From: Acidobacteriota bacterium
GTDB taxonomy: Bacteria; Acidobacteriota; Aminicenantia; Aminicenantales; Saccharicenantaceae
Assembly (NCBI GenBank): GCA_029569255.1
Contig: JAKQUO010000028.1
Span: 99,904 to 163,903, forward strand
DNA: 64,000 bases
Direction: 5' to 3'
Part shown: in pieces, positions 41,741-49,518 of the stretch
Position numbering within the stretch: position 1 is the stretch's first letter
Layout: every line of letters begins with the position of its first letter
Made by a program: the position numbers and the translations under genes
The notes under the pieces: model-generated
Told to the model about the DNA's origin: nothing
What the model saw: only the letters and a program-made list of their open reading frames with translations
Database searches by the model: none

Positions 41741-43731
41741 CCGCCCCCCCCGTCCGCCCGCCCGGTCTCGAGAAAGCGGAAGGCCCGGTCCATGTCGCGA
41801 TGGTTGGCCACGAGGACGAGGGTGTCCTGCTCCCTGAGCTCGAAACCGGCGCCGGGGCTGGCGAAGGACTCCTCGTTCCGGACGACCGCGACGACCGTCG
41901 CCCCCGTCCGGCCGCGCAGGTCGAGTTCCCCGAGCGTCCGGCCGGCCGGCCAGGCGCCCGTACCGACGAAATAGGTCTCGGCCGTCCCCGCCGTCAGCAG
42001 GTCGGAGATCCGGGCCGCGACCGGCCTGATGGCGCCGCCGGTGCCCCGGAGCATGCCGTAGCACTCCCCCCGGACGATCTGGACCTGGGCGTCGATGAGG
42101 TTCCTCGGGACATGGTAGCGGTCGAGGACCCGGGCGAAGATCTCGATCGAGGTCTCGAACTCCTCCGGGATGACCTCGTCGGCCCCGAGGCCGGCGACCC
42201 CGTCCACGTCGACGGCGAAGCGGACCCGGGCGATGATGTAGATCCCCTCGGACAGGTCTCGGGCGGCCCGGACCGCCCGCCGGGTGGCCTTGGGGTCCGA
42301 GATGGCCACGACCATGACCTTGGCCTTCCCGATCCCGGCTTCCCGGAGGACCGTGCGGCTGGAGACGTCGCCGAAGATGACCGGCTCGCCGTCCCGGCGG
42401 GAGGACCGGACGGTCTCCGGGTTGAGTTCGAGGACGACGTAAGGGATGCCCGCTTCCCTGAGGACCTTGGCCAGATTGCGTCCGTTGAGCCCGAATCCGG
42501 CGATGATGACGTGACCCTCGGGCGTCTTGGCCTTGGCCTCTTCGGCGGGCCCGGTCTCCCGCCACTTCAGGCGCCGGCCGAGGCTGTCCGCCCAGCGGTC
42601 GCCTTGGGCGAGCAGGAGCGGGGTGATGAGGATCGTCAAGACGGAAGTGGCCATGAAGGCCTGGAAGGGCGCCTCGGCGAGAAGACCGGCCGTCCGGGCG
42701 ATGCCGGCCAGGGCGAACGAGAACTCGCCCAGCGGCACAAGCCCCAGGGCGGTGAGGAACGATGTCCTGGGCGCCAGCTTGAGCGTCTTCGCGGCCGCGA
42801 ATCCCGAGACGAGCTTGAGCAGGACGGCGACGGGGATGAGGAACAGGATGACCCCCCTCGCGGCCCAGGCGTCGTAGACGTTCAGCAGCATCCCGATCGA
42901 GACGAAGAGCAGGCTGCTGAAGACGTCCTTGAAGGGCAGGATGTCGGAGACGACCTGGTGGCTGTAGGGGGACCCGGCGATGAGGATGCCGGCCAGGAAC
43001 GCTCCCAGGGCCAGCGACAGCCCCAGCGCCGAGGACAGGAGCGACATCCCCAGGCAGATGAACAGGGACATCAGCAGGAACAGCTCCCGGAGCCTCGTGC
43101 CGACGATCCGGAACAGGACCTCGGCGATGATGGCCCTGACGAGGAAGAAGACGGCCCCCAGGATGAGCAGGCTCAGGGCCAGCCGGCCGCCGACGCGGTA
43201 GAGCGAGGCCGAGCCGGCCCGGGCCAGGACCGGGACAAGGGCGGCCATGGGCACGAAGCCGATGTCCTGGAACAGGCTGATCCCCAGGGCCGTCTGGACC
43301 GGGGGCGTGTTGACCTCGCCGCGGTCCGTGGCCACCTTCAGCAGCACGGTCGTGCTGGTGTGGGTGAGCAGCAGGCCGAACAGGAGGGACTCGGCGAAGG
43401 GCCGCCCCATGATCAGCAGGCCCGCGGTGACGATGACGATCGTCAGGCAGACCTGGACGCCGCCGCCGACGAAGAAGATCCTGCCGATCCGCCGGATCGT
43501 CTCGGGGGAGAACTCGAGGCCGACCGTGAAGAGCAGCATGACCACGCCGATCTCGGCCAGCGACCAGATCTCCCGGGGGTCGCCGACGATCCTCAGGACG
43601 CTCGGGCCGAGCAGGATGCCCGTCAGGAGGTAGCCGATGACGACCGGCAGCTTCAGCTTGTGGAAGACGTAGGTGATCAGGACCGAGGCCGCCAGGACGA
43701 CGACCAGCTCCCGCAGGAGATAGACCTCCAT
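41737..43731 (-). CDS. CPA2-type monovalent cation:H+ antiporter with RCK domains (Kef-like)
   Basis: A 664-residue membrane protein. The first 385 residues hold about twelve helices of the Na+/H+ exchanger fold (LPVVIGYLLTGILLGP, FTVGLEFSPETIRRIG, LGLVPLGEFSFALAGIA). A TrkA-N/RCK Rossmann domain follows (VIIAGFGLNGRNLAKVLREAGI, EPVIFGDVSS), then a TrkA-C domain near the end (RTGATVVAVVRNEESFASP). Such proteins export K+ or Na+ in exchange for protons and are gated by nucleotides bound at the RCK domain. It is the first gene of a three-gene operon with ATGA overlaps. Confidence 0.92.
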   Translation of the reverse strand: MEVYLLRELVVVLAASVLITYVFHKLKLPVVIGYLLTGILLGPSVLRIVGDPREIWSLAEIGVVMLLFTVGLEFSPETIRRIGRIFFVGGGVQVCLTIVIVTAGLLIMGRPFAESLLFGLLLTHTSTTVLLKVATDRGEVNTPPVQTALGISLFQDIGFVPMAALVPVLARAGSASLYRVGGRLALSLLILGAVFFLVRAIIAEVLFRIVGTRLRELFLLMSLFICLGMSLLSSALGLSLALGAFLAGILIAGSPYSHQVVSDILPFKDVFSSLLFVSIGMLLNVYDAWAARGVILFLIPVAVLLKLVSGFAAAKTLKLAPRTSFLTALGLVPLGEFSFALAGIARTAGLLAEAPFQAFMATSVLTILITPLLLAQGDRWADSLGRRLKWRETGPAEEAKAKTPEGHVIIAGFGLNGRNLAKVLREAGIPYVVLELNPETVRSSRRDGEPVIFGDVSSRTVLREAGIGKAKVMVVAISDPKATRRAVRAARDLSEGIYIIARVRFAVDVDGVAGLGADEVIPEEFETSIEIFARVLDRYHVPRNLIDAQVQIVRGECYGMLRGTGGAIRPVAARISDLLTAGTAETYFVGTGAWPAGRTLGELDLRGRTGATVVAVVRNEESFASPGAGFELREQDTLVLVANHRDMDRAFRFLETGRADGGGG

Positions 43732-43789
43732 CTCACCGCTTCGCGCCGGGGCCGGGGAACCCGATCTTTTTCATGTCGCGCCCTTCAGG

Positions 43790-43819
43790 CTTATAACATA
43801 GGCTTTCCGGGCCGGTCAA
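43790..43819 (-). promoter_or_regulatory. promoter of the Kef/kinase/CaCA operon
   Basis: Minus-strand TTGACC (43819-43814) with a -10 of TATAAG at 18 bases (43795-43790), or TTATAA at 17 bases. Confidence 0.55.
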
Positions 43820-43951
43820 CCGAAGGGGACCGTCGGAGGGGGTTAGCCTTCAGGGGTCGATTTCACCCTGGATAACACCTGAAAAGAGGATGCGGCGGGC
43901 CGGGAGGGTCGGTTACGCTGGGAGGGCGATCACGTCCCCGAGGAGGTCCTC

Positions 43952-44575
43952 ATGAAGAAAACCATCGTCGCGGCCGTTTTGGCCGTCGCCCTGACGGCCC
44001 TCGTCCCGCTCGGCCTCCAAGCCGGCGTCGGCCTCAAGGGCGGGCTGAGCTGGTCGTCCCTGGCCATCACCTCGACCCCGCCCCTCCCCTTCAGCTTCGA
44101 CAAGCTCCAGTTCTATGCCGGCGGCCTGTCCTTCAGCCTGGGCCTGGGGTTCGTCGCCATCCAGCCGGAAGTCCTCTATGTCCGGATGGGCGGCCTCTAC
44201 GAGGTCGACGCGGACAACAGCCTCGAGCTCCGTCACAGCTACGTCCAGGCGCCGCTCCTGCTCAAGCTCAATCTCGTCCCCGGCGGGCCCATCCGCCCCT
44301 TCATCTGCGTCGGCGGGTACGGCTCCTACCTGATCAAGGCCGAGGGCGTCATGAAGGTCTCCGGCGTCATGGAGACGGAAGACCTCTCGGAGGACTACCA
44401 GAAGTTCGACTACGGCCTCGTCGGCGGGGCCGGCCTCACCTTCAAGCTGCCCGGCATCGCCCTCTCCGTCGAGGGCCGCTACAACTACGGGCTGGCCAAC
44501 ATCGCCAAGGACCCTTCCCCCGGCTATTCCTTGAAGAACAGGTGCCTGATGGCCCTGGTCGGGATCGGGTTCTGA
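43952..44575 (+). CDS. small outer-membrane beta-barrel protein
   Basis: A 207-residue protein with a signal peptide ending near GLQAG. The rest is built of amphipathic strands (GLKGGLSWSSLAI, YAGGLSFSLGLGFVAIQPEVLYVRMGG, LRHSYVQAPLLLKLNL) and ends in LVGIGF, with the terminal Phe expected for BAM insertion. The YVRMGGLYE...YVQAPLLLK pattern is that of eight-stranded OmpA/OmpX-like porin-family barrels (PorT-like). It is followed by a paralogue. CGAGGAGG precedes the ATG. Function unknown. Confidence 0.8.
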   Translation: MKKTIVAAVLAVALTALVPLGLQAGVGLKGGLSWSSLAITSTPPLPFSFDKLQFYAGGLSFSLGLGFVAIQPEVLYVRMGGLYEVDADNSLELRHSYVQAPLLLKLNLVPGGPIRPFICVGGYGSYLIKAEGVMKVSGVMETEDLSEDYQKFDYGLVGGAGLTFKLPGIALSVEGRYNYGLANIAKDPSPGYSLKNRCLMALVGIGF

Positions 44576-44642
44576 CCGCGGCCTCCGGGCGAGCCCTCCC
44601 TCCAGGCGCCGCCCCCTCCCCCGCGGGGAGTGAGGTTCATTG

Positions 44643-44671
44643 TTGAATCGGGCCGGCCCCGGGAGTAGAAT
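44643..44671 (+). promoter_or_regulatory. promoter of the second barrel gene
   Basis: TTGAAT (44643-44648), a 17-base spacer and TAGAAT (44666-44671), 31 bases before the ATG at 44703. The paralogue is therefore expressed independently of the first. Confidence 0.65.
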
Positions 44672-44702
44672 GGGATCAGCCCGTTCCGGGGGGAGGCCGG
44701 TC

Positions 44703-45320
44703 ATGAAAAAGACGATCGTCACAGCCCTCGCCGCCTTTTCGGTCCTGGCCTTCGGCCATCGGGACCTCGGCGCCGAGGTCGGCCTCAGGGCCGGGGTTTC
44801 TTTGGCGAAATACCAATGGGCGCCCGAATCGGACGATCTCCGTTGGCGGTTTCTCCCGTTCGCGACGGGCGGCCTGGTCCTCGAAGCGGGCCGGGGCGTC
44901 CTCTCCGTCCAGCCCGGCCTGTTCTTCACCCGCATGGGCGGGCGATACGCCGTCGACGGGGACAGCCTCGAATTCCGGTTCGACTACGTCCAGTTGCCCC
45001 TGCTGTTCAAGATGAACAACCTGACCGGGGGCACGGTCTGCCCGTTCTTCGGCTTCGGCGGCTACGGGGCCTACCTCGTCAAGGCCCAGGGCGTCCTGGT
45101 CCTCGGCGGGGACCGGGAGGTCGAGGACCTGATCGAGGAGTACGAGCGCTTCGACGCCGGCCTCCTTTTCAGCGCCGGCTTCGACTTCCGGCTCGCCCGG
45201 ACGACCTTCACGCTGGAGTGCCGCTACGCCCATGGCCTGCTGAACGCCCTGAAGTTCCCCGACAAGGGCGAGTTCATGAAGCACCGCTCGATCATGGCCC
45301 TCGCCGGCGTCGGCTTCTGA
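44703..45320 (+). CDS. small outer-membrane beta-barrel protein, paralogue
   Basis: A 205-residue exported barrel closely patterned on its upstream neighbour: MKKTIV start, VGLRAGVSLAKYQW, PGLFFTRMGGRYAVDGDSLEFRFDYVQLPLLFKMNNL, GGYGAYLVKAQGV, and a C-terminal MALAGVGF. The two differ in the loops (the first strands and the LIEEYERFDAGLLFSAG loop), which suggests divergence after duplication in the exposed parts. It has its own promoter and a GGGGGAGG site. It ends just before a convergent tRNA gene. Confidence 0.8.
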   Translation: MKKTIVTALAAFSVLAFGHRDLGAEVGLRAGVSLAKYQWAPESDDLRWRFLPFATGGLVLEAGRGVLSVQPGLFFTRMGGRYAVDGDSLEFRFDYVQLPLLFKMNNLTGGTVCPFFGFGGYGAYLVKAQGVLVLGGDREVEDLIEEYERFDAGLLFSAGFDFRLARTTFTLECRYAHGLLNALKFPDKGEFMKHRSIMALAGVGF

Positions 45321-45355
45321 CGGCCGGCGCCGGGTCCTGGGAAGAAATGGGGAAG

Positions 45356-45429
45356 CGCGCCCGGGGTGACTCGAACACCCGACCTGCTGATTCGTAGTCA
45401 GACGCTCTATCCAACTGAGCTACGGGCGC
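45356..45429 (-). tRNA. tRNA-Arg (anticodon ACG)
   Basis: Reading the minus strand, the acceptor GCGCCCG pairs with CGGGCGC. The D arm is GCTC..GAGC, the anticodon loop CTACGAA gives ACG, and the T arm is GGGTG/CACCC with TTCGAGT. The discriminator is G, and CCA is not encoded. The outermost anticodon-stem pair is T-C, a mismatch, while the other four pairs are intact. Confidence 0.93.
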
Positions 45430-45450
45430 GCAGGGCGGAGATGCGGGGGA

Positions 45451-45479
45451 ATTATAGCCGATAAGCTCTCTGTTTTCAA
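45451..45479 (-). promoter_or_regulatory. promoter of tRNA-Arg
   Basis: Minus-strand TTGAAA (45479-45474), an exact 17-base spacer and a consensus TATAAT (45456-45451). The predicted leader to the mature tRNA is about 14 bases. The -35 sits inside the palindrome at 45472. Confidence 0.75.
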
Positions 45480-45489
45480 CTCTGAAAAC
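45472..45489. repeat. GTTTTCA/TGAAAAC inverted repeat
   Basis: A perfect 7-bp inverted repeat with a four-base loop. It directly abuts the GGGGACA hairpin and contains the -35 box of the tRNA promoter. Confidence 0.6.
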
Positions 45490-45520
45490 GGGGACACGCA
45501 CCGAAGCCGTGCATGTCCCC
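45490..45520. repeat. GGGGACA...TGTCCCC palindromic element (REP-like)
   Basis: GGGGACA (45490-45496) pairs with TGTCCCC (45514-45520). An inner GCAC/GTGC stem encloses CGAAGCC. In inverted orientation it resembles the core of the hairpin at 38158. It touches the stop codon of the alcohol dehydrogenase gene and may also terminate it. Confidence 0.65.
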
Positions 45521-46521
45521 TAGCGGATCTCCAGGACGGCGGCGCCGTTGATCCGGCCAGCGCGCAACAGCCGCAGGGCGTCGTTGGCGTCCTCGAGCGG
45601 GAAGGTCGAGACCGTGGTCTTGACGGGGACCTCGGCCGCCACGGCGAGCAGCTCCTCCCCGTCCCGCCGGGTGGCGTTGGCGACGCTCAGCATCCGCCGC
45701 TCGTGGTAGAGGTAGCGGTCGTAGTCCAGCTCGGGGACGGGCGTCATGTGGATCCCGGCCGAGACGACCGTCCCGCCCCTGTCCAGGACCCGCAGGGCGT
45801 CGAGATAGAGGCCGCCGACCGGGGCGAAGATGATGGCGTTGGTGAGCTTCGCGGGCGGCTCGTCCTTGGCCGTCCCGGCCCAGTCCGCGCCGAGCTCCCG
45901 TGCCAGGGCCCGGTGCTCCCCGCTCCGCGTGAAGACGAAGACGCGCGCGCCCCGGTGCTTGGCGATCTGCAGGCCGATGTGGGCCGAGCCGCCGAAGCCG
46001 TACATCCCCAGCGTGCCGCCCGGCTCGATGCCGCTTAGGACAAGGGCCCGGTAGCCGACGATCCCGGCGCAGAGGAGCGGCGCGGCCTCCGCGTCGCCGA
46101 AGCGCTCGGGAATGGCGTAAGCGAACTTCTCCGGCAGGACCATGCGCTCGGCGTAGCCGCCGTCGGCGTCGTAGCCGTTGAACGTCGCCGCTTCGCAGAG
46201 ATTCTCGCGGCCGCTCCGGCAGAACCGGCAGGCGCCGCAGGCCGACCGCAGCCAGGCCGCCCCGACCCTCTGGCCCACGGCGAAGCGGCCGGCCCCCTCC
46301 CCCGCCCTCACGACGGTCCCGACGACCTCGTGCCCGGGCGCGAGCGGCAGGCGATGGGGCCCGAGCTCGCCCGTCACGACGTGAAGGTCCGTATGGCAGA
46401 CCCCGCAGCAGCGGACCTCGACCAGGACCTCGCCCGGCCCCGGCTCCGGGACCGGAATGTCCCTGAGCTCGAGCGGCGCCTCCTCGACCGGCTTGGGCGC
46501 CTCGAGGACCATGGCCCTCAT
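45520..46521 (-). CDS. zinc-dependent alcohol dehydrogenase (MDR family)
   Basis: A 333-residue medium-chain dehydrogenase. The catalytic zinc ligands are in CCGVCHTD and APGHEV. The structural zinc is held by four cysteines in SACGACRFCRSGRENLC, and the NAD(P) fold is marked by GMYGFGGSAHIGLQIAK. It oxidises an alcohol or reduces an aldehyde in the cytoplasm. The ATG overlaps the stop of the RNase H-like gene as ATGA, so it is translated from that transcript. That is an odd pairing with no clear metabolic logic. Confidence 0.92.
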   Translation of the reverse strand: MRAMVLEAPKPVEEAPLELRDIPVPEPGPGEVLVEVRCCGVCHTDLHVVTGELGPHRLPLAPGHEVVGTVVRAGEGAGRFAVGQRVGAAWLRSACGACRFCRSGRENLCEAATFNGYDADGGYAERMVLPEKFAYAIPERFGDAEAAPLLCAGIVGYRALVLSGIEPGGTLGMYGFGGSAHIGLQIAKHRGARVFVFTRSGEHRALARELGADWAGTAKDEPPAKLTNAIIFAPVGGLYLDALRVLDRGGTVVSAGIHMTPVPELDYDRYLYHERRMLSVANATRRDGEELLAVAAEVPVKTTVSTFPLEDANDALRLLRAGRINGAAVLEIR

Positions 46522-47846
46522 CGCGCCGCCCCACCCCGGCCTTTGGCCAGCTTGCCCTCGAGGCGGGCGATCCGCTTCTCGAAGTCCCGCACGGCCTCGG
46601 GCGACCGTCCCTTGGCCAGGGCCAGGCCTTCCCCGGCCACCCGGGCCGCTTCGGCGTAGTCCTTGGCCGTGTGCTCGAAGTACATGGCCAGCTCGCGGAG
46701 GCACTCTACGTCCTCGCCGGCCGCGGCCTCCCGCCAGACCGCCAGGGCCTTGTCCCAGTCCTTGGTCCTCTTGAGGTGGCGCGACAGCCTCTTGCGGGCG
46801 TGATGGGAGGCCTCGGCGGAGAGCCCCCGTCCTCCGGACAGGGCTCGTTCGAACAGAGCCGACGAGGTCGCCGCGTCGCCGGCCCGCTCGAACAGCCTGG
46901 CCACCCCGAAGACGTCCCCGGGGTCGTCGGCGGCGGGCGGGCCGGCCGCCCCGCGGTGGCGTTCGACCAGGACCGCCCCGGCCACGACGACGCCCAGGAG
47001 CGATAGGAGGTCCTCCTGGTTGTGATAGAGGATGGGCTCGATGAGCGAGAAATCGCCGCCCCGGATGTATTGGAAGTAGCGCTGGGGGATCTCCGCGCCG
47101 GGGATGTCCTCGGACCGCTCGGCCTGGACGATCTGCCGGGCCAGGTCGAACAGCCGGCAGCTGTCGGACTTGTGCTTCCACAGGCTCCGGGCCGAGAACA
47201 GGAAATCGAGGTGCGGCAGGCCCCGCAGCGGACAGGGCGTCCGGTGCAGGGTGAAGCGCGTCTCGACGAGGGGCAGGTCGAAGGCCTTGCCGTTGTACGT
47301 GACGATCGACTTGAAGCCCATGTCGCGGATGAACCCGGCCAGCTCCCCGATGAGCCGGTCCTCTTCGGCCGGGTCGTTGAGGAAGAACTGGGTCACCCTG
47401 AAGCGGTCGTCCCGGTAGTAGGCCAAGCCGACGAGGAACGGCACCGTGCCCGCGCCGCCGGACAAGCCCGTGGTTTCGAGGTCCAGGAAGAGCGCCGAGG
47501 AGAGGTCGAGCCCCTCGAAGGCCGCGTCACGGCTGAGGAACCCGATGATGTCGGCCGGGACCTGCGCCCCCATCCCGATCGGGACCTGCCCGTAGCGGGC
47601 GCCGAGGGCATAGGAGTTCTCGAAGACCTGGACGGGCTCGGCGCGCCTCTTCGGCGCCGGCCGCGCTTCGGCCCGCGGGGCCGGGCCGCGGCCCTTGTCG
47701 GTCAGGGCGATCAGGCGCTCGAGCTTCTCCTTGACCGAGAGGCCGGCGTCCCTGTCGATCTCCTCCCACGCGGACTCGACGCTCCGGGCGCGGCCGCGGG
47801 CCTCGCGTTTGCGGCGGAGATCCCTGAGCTGGTCCTCGAGCGGCAT
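46518..47846 (-). CDS. RNase H-like (DEDD/YprB-type) exonuclease with TPR-like C-terminus
   Basis: A 442-residue protein. Residues about 115-300 form the exonuclease domain: LFLDLETTGLSGG (D122, E124), SIVTYNGKAFDLPLVETRF, LDFLFSARSLWKHKSDSCRL and YHNQEDLLSLLG supply the acidic residues for two metal ions. The N-terminal 70 residues are basic and charged. The C-terminal part (ARLFERAGDAATSSALFERAL, KDWDKALAVWREAA, KDYAEAARVAGEGLALAKG) is a set of TPR-like helices. It probably trims RNA or DNA ends. The start at 47846 coincides with the predicted transcript start, so the mRNA is leaderless. Confidence 0.82.
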   Translation of the reverse strand: MPLEDQLRDLRRKREARGRARSVESAWEEIDRDAGLSVKEKLERLIALTDKGRGPAPRAEARPAPKRRAEPVQVFENSYALGARYGQVPIGMGAQVPADIIGFLSRDAAFEGLDLSSALFLDLETTGLSGGAGTVPFLVGLAYYRDDRFRVTQFFLNDPAEEDRLIGELAGFIRDMGFKSIVTYNGKAFDLPLVETRFTLHRTPCPLRGLPHLDFLFSARSLWKHKSDSCRLFDLARQIVQAERSEDIPGAEIPQRYFQYIRGGDFSLIEPILYHNQEDLLSLLGVVVAGAVLVERHRGAAGPPAADDPGDVFGVARLFERAGDAATSSALFERALSGGRGLSAEASHHARKRLSRHLKRTKDWDKALAVWREAAAGEDVECLRELAMYFEHTAKDYAEAARVAGEGLALAKGRSPEAVRDFEKRIARLEGKLAKGRGGAAR

Positions 47847-47852
47847 GCGGGT

Positions 47853-47861
47853 ATTGTAGCA
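47853..47861 (-). promoter_or_regulatory. extended -10 promoter of the exonuclease gene (leaderless)
   Basis: Minus-strand TGCTACAAT reads from 47861 to 47853. Seven bases past its end is the A of the ATG at 47846. A weak TTGGGG lies 18 bases further upstream. Confidence 0.6.
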
Positions 47862-47885
47862 AAAAGGGGGGCGCGACCCCAAGAC

Positions 47886-47912
47886 GGGGGCACGCGCGCG
47901 GCACAAGTCCCC
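47886..47912. repeat. possible degenerate copy of the GGGGACA palindrome
   Basis: GGGGGCACGC at the left and ACAAGTCCCC at the right resemble the ends of the elements at 38158 and 45490. The inner stem is largely lost. It lies in the divergent spacer before the rhamnulokinase gene. Confidence 0.35.
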
Positions 47913-47919
47913 GGGCCGC

Positions 47920-47948
47920 TTGAAAGCGCCCGCGATTCCGAATATAAA
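47920..47948 (+). promoter_or_regulatory. promoter of the rhamnose operon
   Basis: TTGAAA (47920-47925), a 17-base spacer and TATAAA (47943-47948), directly followed by GGAGAAG and the ATG at 47966. Confidence 0.7.
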
Positions 47949-47965
47949 GGAGAAGCGAAACGAGC

Positions 47966-49453
47966 ATGGCGGACCCGAACGGAGCGGCGCACTTCCTGGC
48001 CTTCGACCTCGGCGCCGAGAGCGGCCGGGCCGTCCTGGGAACGCTCCGGACCGGGCGCCTCGAGGTCCACGAGGTCCGCCGCTTCCCCAACACGCCCCTC
48101 GCCCTCGCCGGCCACATCCACTGGAACGTCTACCGGATGCTCGACGAGATGAAGGCGGCCATGCGCGACGCGGCGGCCGCGCTCGGGGCCAGGCCGGCCA
48201 GCCTCGGCGTCGACACGTGGGGCGTCGATTTCGGGCTGTTGGCCAAGGACGGGACGCTCCTGGGACTCCCCTTCTGCTACCGGGACCGCCGCAACGAAGG
48301 GGCCATGGAGGACTATCTCAAGCTCGTCCCGCGCGAGGCCCTCTACGAGGCGACGGGCGTCCAGCTCATGCCCTTCAACACGCTCTTCCAGGTCTATGCC
48401 ATGGTCCGGGAGCGCTCCCCCCTGCTCGACGCGGCCAAGGACCTGCTGTTCATGCCCGACCTGTTCAACTATCTCCTGACGGGGAAAAAGGCGGCCGAGG
48501 CGACCATCGCCTCGACCTCCCAGATGCTCGATCCGCGGACCCGCCGATGGATCCCCGGGCTCTTCCAGGCCATGGGGCTGTCGAAGAAGCTCCTTCGCGA
48601 CATCGTCGACCCGGGGACCGTCCTGGCCCCGCTCTCCGCCGAGACGGCCGCCTCGACCGGGCTCCGCGACGTCCCGGTCGTGGCCACGGCCGGCCACGAC
48701 ACCGCGGCCGCCGTGGCCGCGGTCCCGGCCGAGGGCGGGGACTGGGCCTATATCTCGTCCGGGACCTGGTCACTGGTCGGCGTCGAGACCGACGACCCCG
48801 TCATCACGCCGCTGTCCCTGGCCGCGAACTTCACCAACGAGGCGGGCGTCGGCGGGACGGTCCGCTTCCTCAAGAACGTCACCGGGCTCTGGCTCGTCCA
48901 GGGCTGCCGCAAGGCCTGGTCGGCCGAAGGGGCCGCTTCCTACGAGGAGCTGGCCCGGGCCGCCGCCGAAGCGCCGCCCTTCGCCGCCCTGGTCGACCCG
49001 GACGAGCCGTCGTTCCTCAATCCGCCGGACATGCCCGGAGCGATCGCCGCGTATCTTCGCCGGACGGGCCAGCCCTCGCCCGGCTCGAGGGCCTCCCTCG
49101 TCCGCTCGCTCTACGAAAGCCTGGCCTTGAAATACCGCTCCGTCATCGACGAGCTCGTCCGGACGCTCGGGCGCCCCATCCGGCGAATCCATATCATCGG
49201 CGGCGGCTCCCGCAACGAGCTCCTGTGCCGGTTCACGGCCGACGCGACCGGCCTCCCGGTCGTGGCCGGCCCGGCCGAGGCCGCGGCCGCCGGCAACATC
49301 ATGGTCCAGGCCATGGCCCTGGGACGCGTCTCCTCGCCGGCCGGGATCCGGGCCGTCATCCGGGACTCCTTCGACCTGAGGACCTATGAGCCGGCCGGGC
49401 GCGCCGGTTGGGACCTGGCCTACGGGCGCCTCCGCGCCCTGGCGGGGCATTGA
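47966..49453 (+). CDS. rhaB: rhamnulokinase (FGGY family)
   Basis: A 495-residue sugar kinase that phosphorylates L-rhamnulose at C1. The phosphate-1 region FLAFDLGAESGRAVLGTL has the A-E-S-G-R typical of rhamnulokinases. Other marks are SLGVDTWGVDFGLL, the FGGY phosphate-2 segment VVATAGHDTAAAVAAVP, and the adenosine segment HIIGGGSRNELLCRFTADATGLPV. It is followed by L-rhamnose isomerase on the same transcript, which supports the assignment. L-fuculokinase is the main alternative but is less likely in this context. Confidence 0.9.
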   Translation: MADPNGAAHFLAFDLGAESGRAVLGTLRTGRLEVHEVRRFPNTPLALAGHIHWNVYRMLDEMKAAMRDAAAALGARPASLGVDTWGVDFGLLAKDGTLLGLPFCYRDRRNEGAMEDYLKLVPREALYEATGVQLMPFNTLFQVYAMVRERSPLLDAAKDLLFMPDLFNYLLTGKKAAEATIASTSQMLDPRTRRWIPGLFQAMGLSKKLLRDIVDPGTVLAPLSAETAASTGLRDVPVVATAGHDTAAAVAAVPAEGGDWAYISSGTWSLVGVETDDPVITPLSLAANFTNEAGVGGTVRFLKNVTGLWLVQGCRKAWSAEGAASYEELARAAAEAPPFAALVDPDEPSFLNPPDMPGAIAAYLRRTGQPSPGSRASLVRSLYESLALKYRSVIDELVRTLGRPIRRIHIIGGGSRNELLCRFTADATGLPVVAGPAEAAAAGNIMVQAMALGRVSSPAGIRAVIRDSFDLRTYEPAGRAGWDLAYGRLRALAGH

Positions 49454-49518
49454 AAGAAAAGGAAGAGAACCAGGAAAGGAAGCCTGCCAGAATGGCGTTC
49501 TTGCGAGGAGGGTTGAGG

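Noticed and set aside
43840..43951. Riboswitch in the leader of the first barrel gene
   Set aside because: The spacer is long enough, but no recognised aptamer core or terminator/antiterminator pair is visible.
45356..45429. tRNA-Arg as an integration site for a genomic island
   Set aside because: There is no integrase gene, no repeated tRNA 3' end and no shift in composition on either side.
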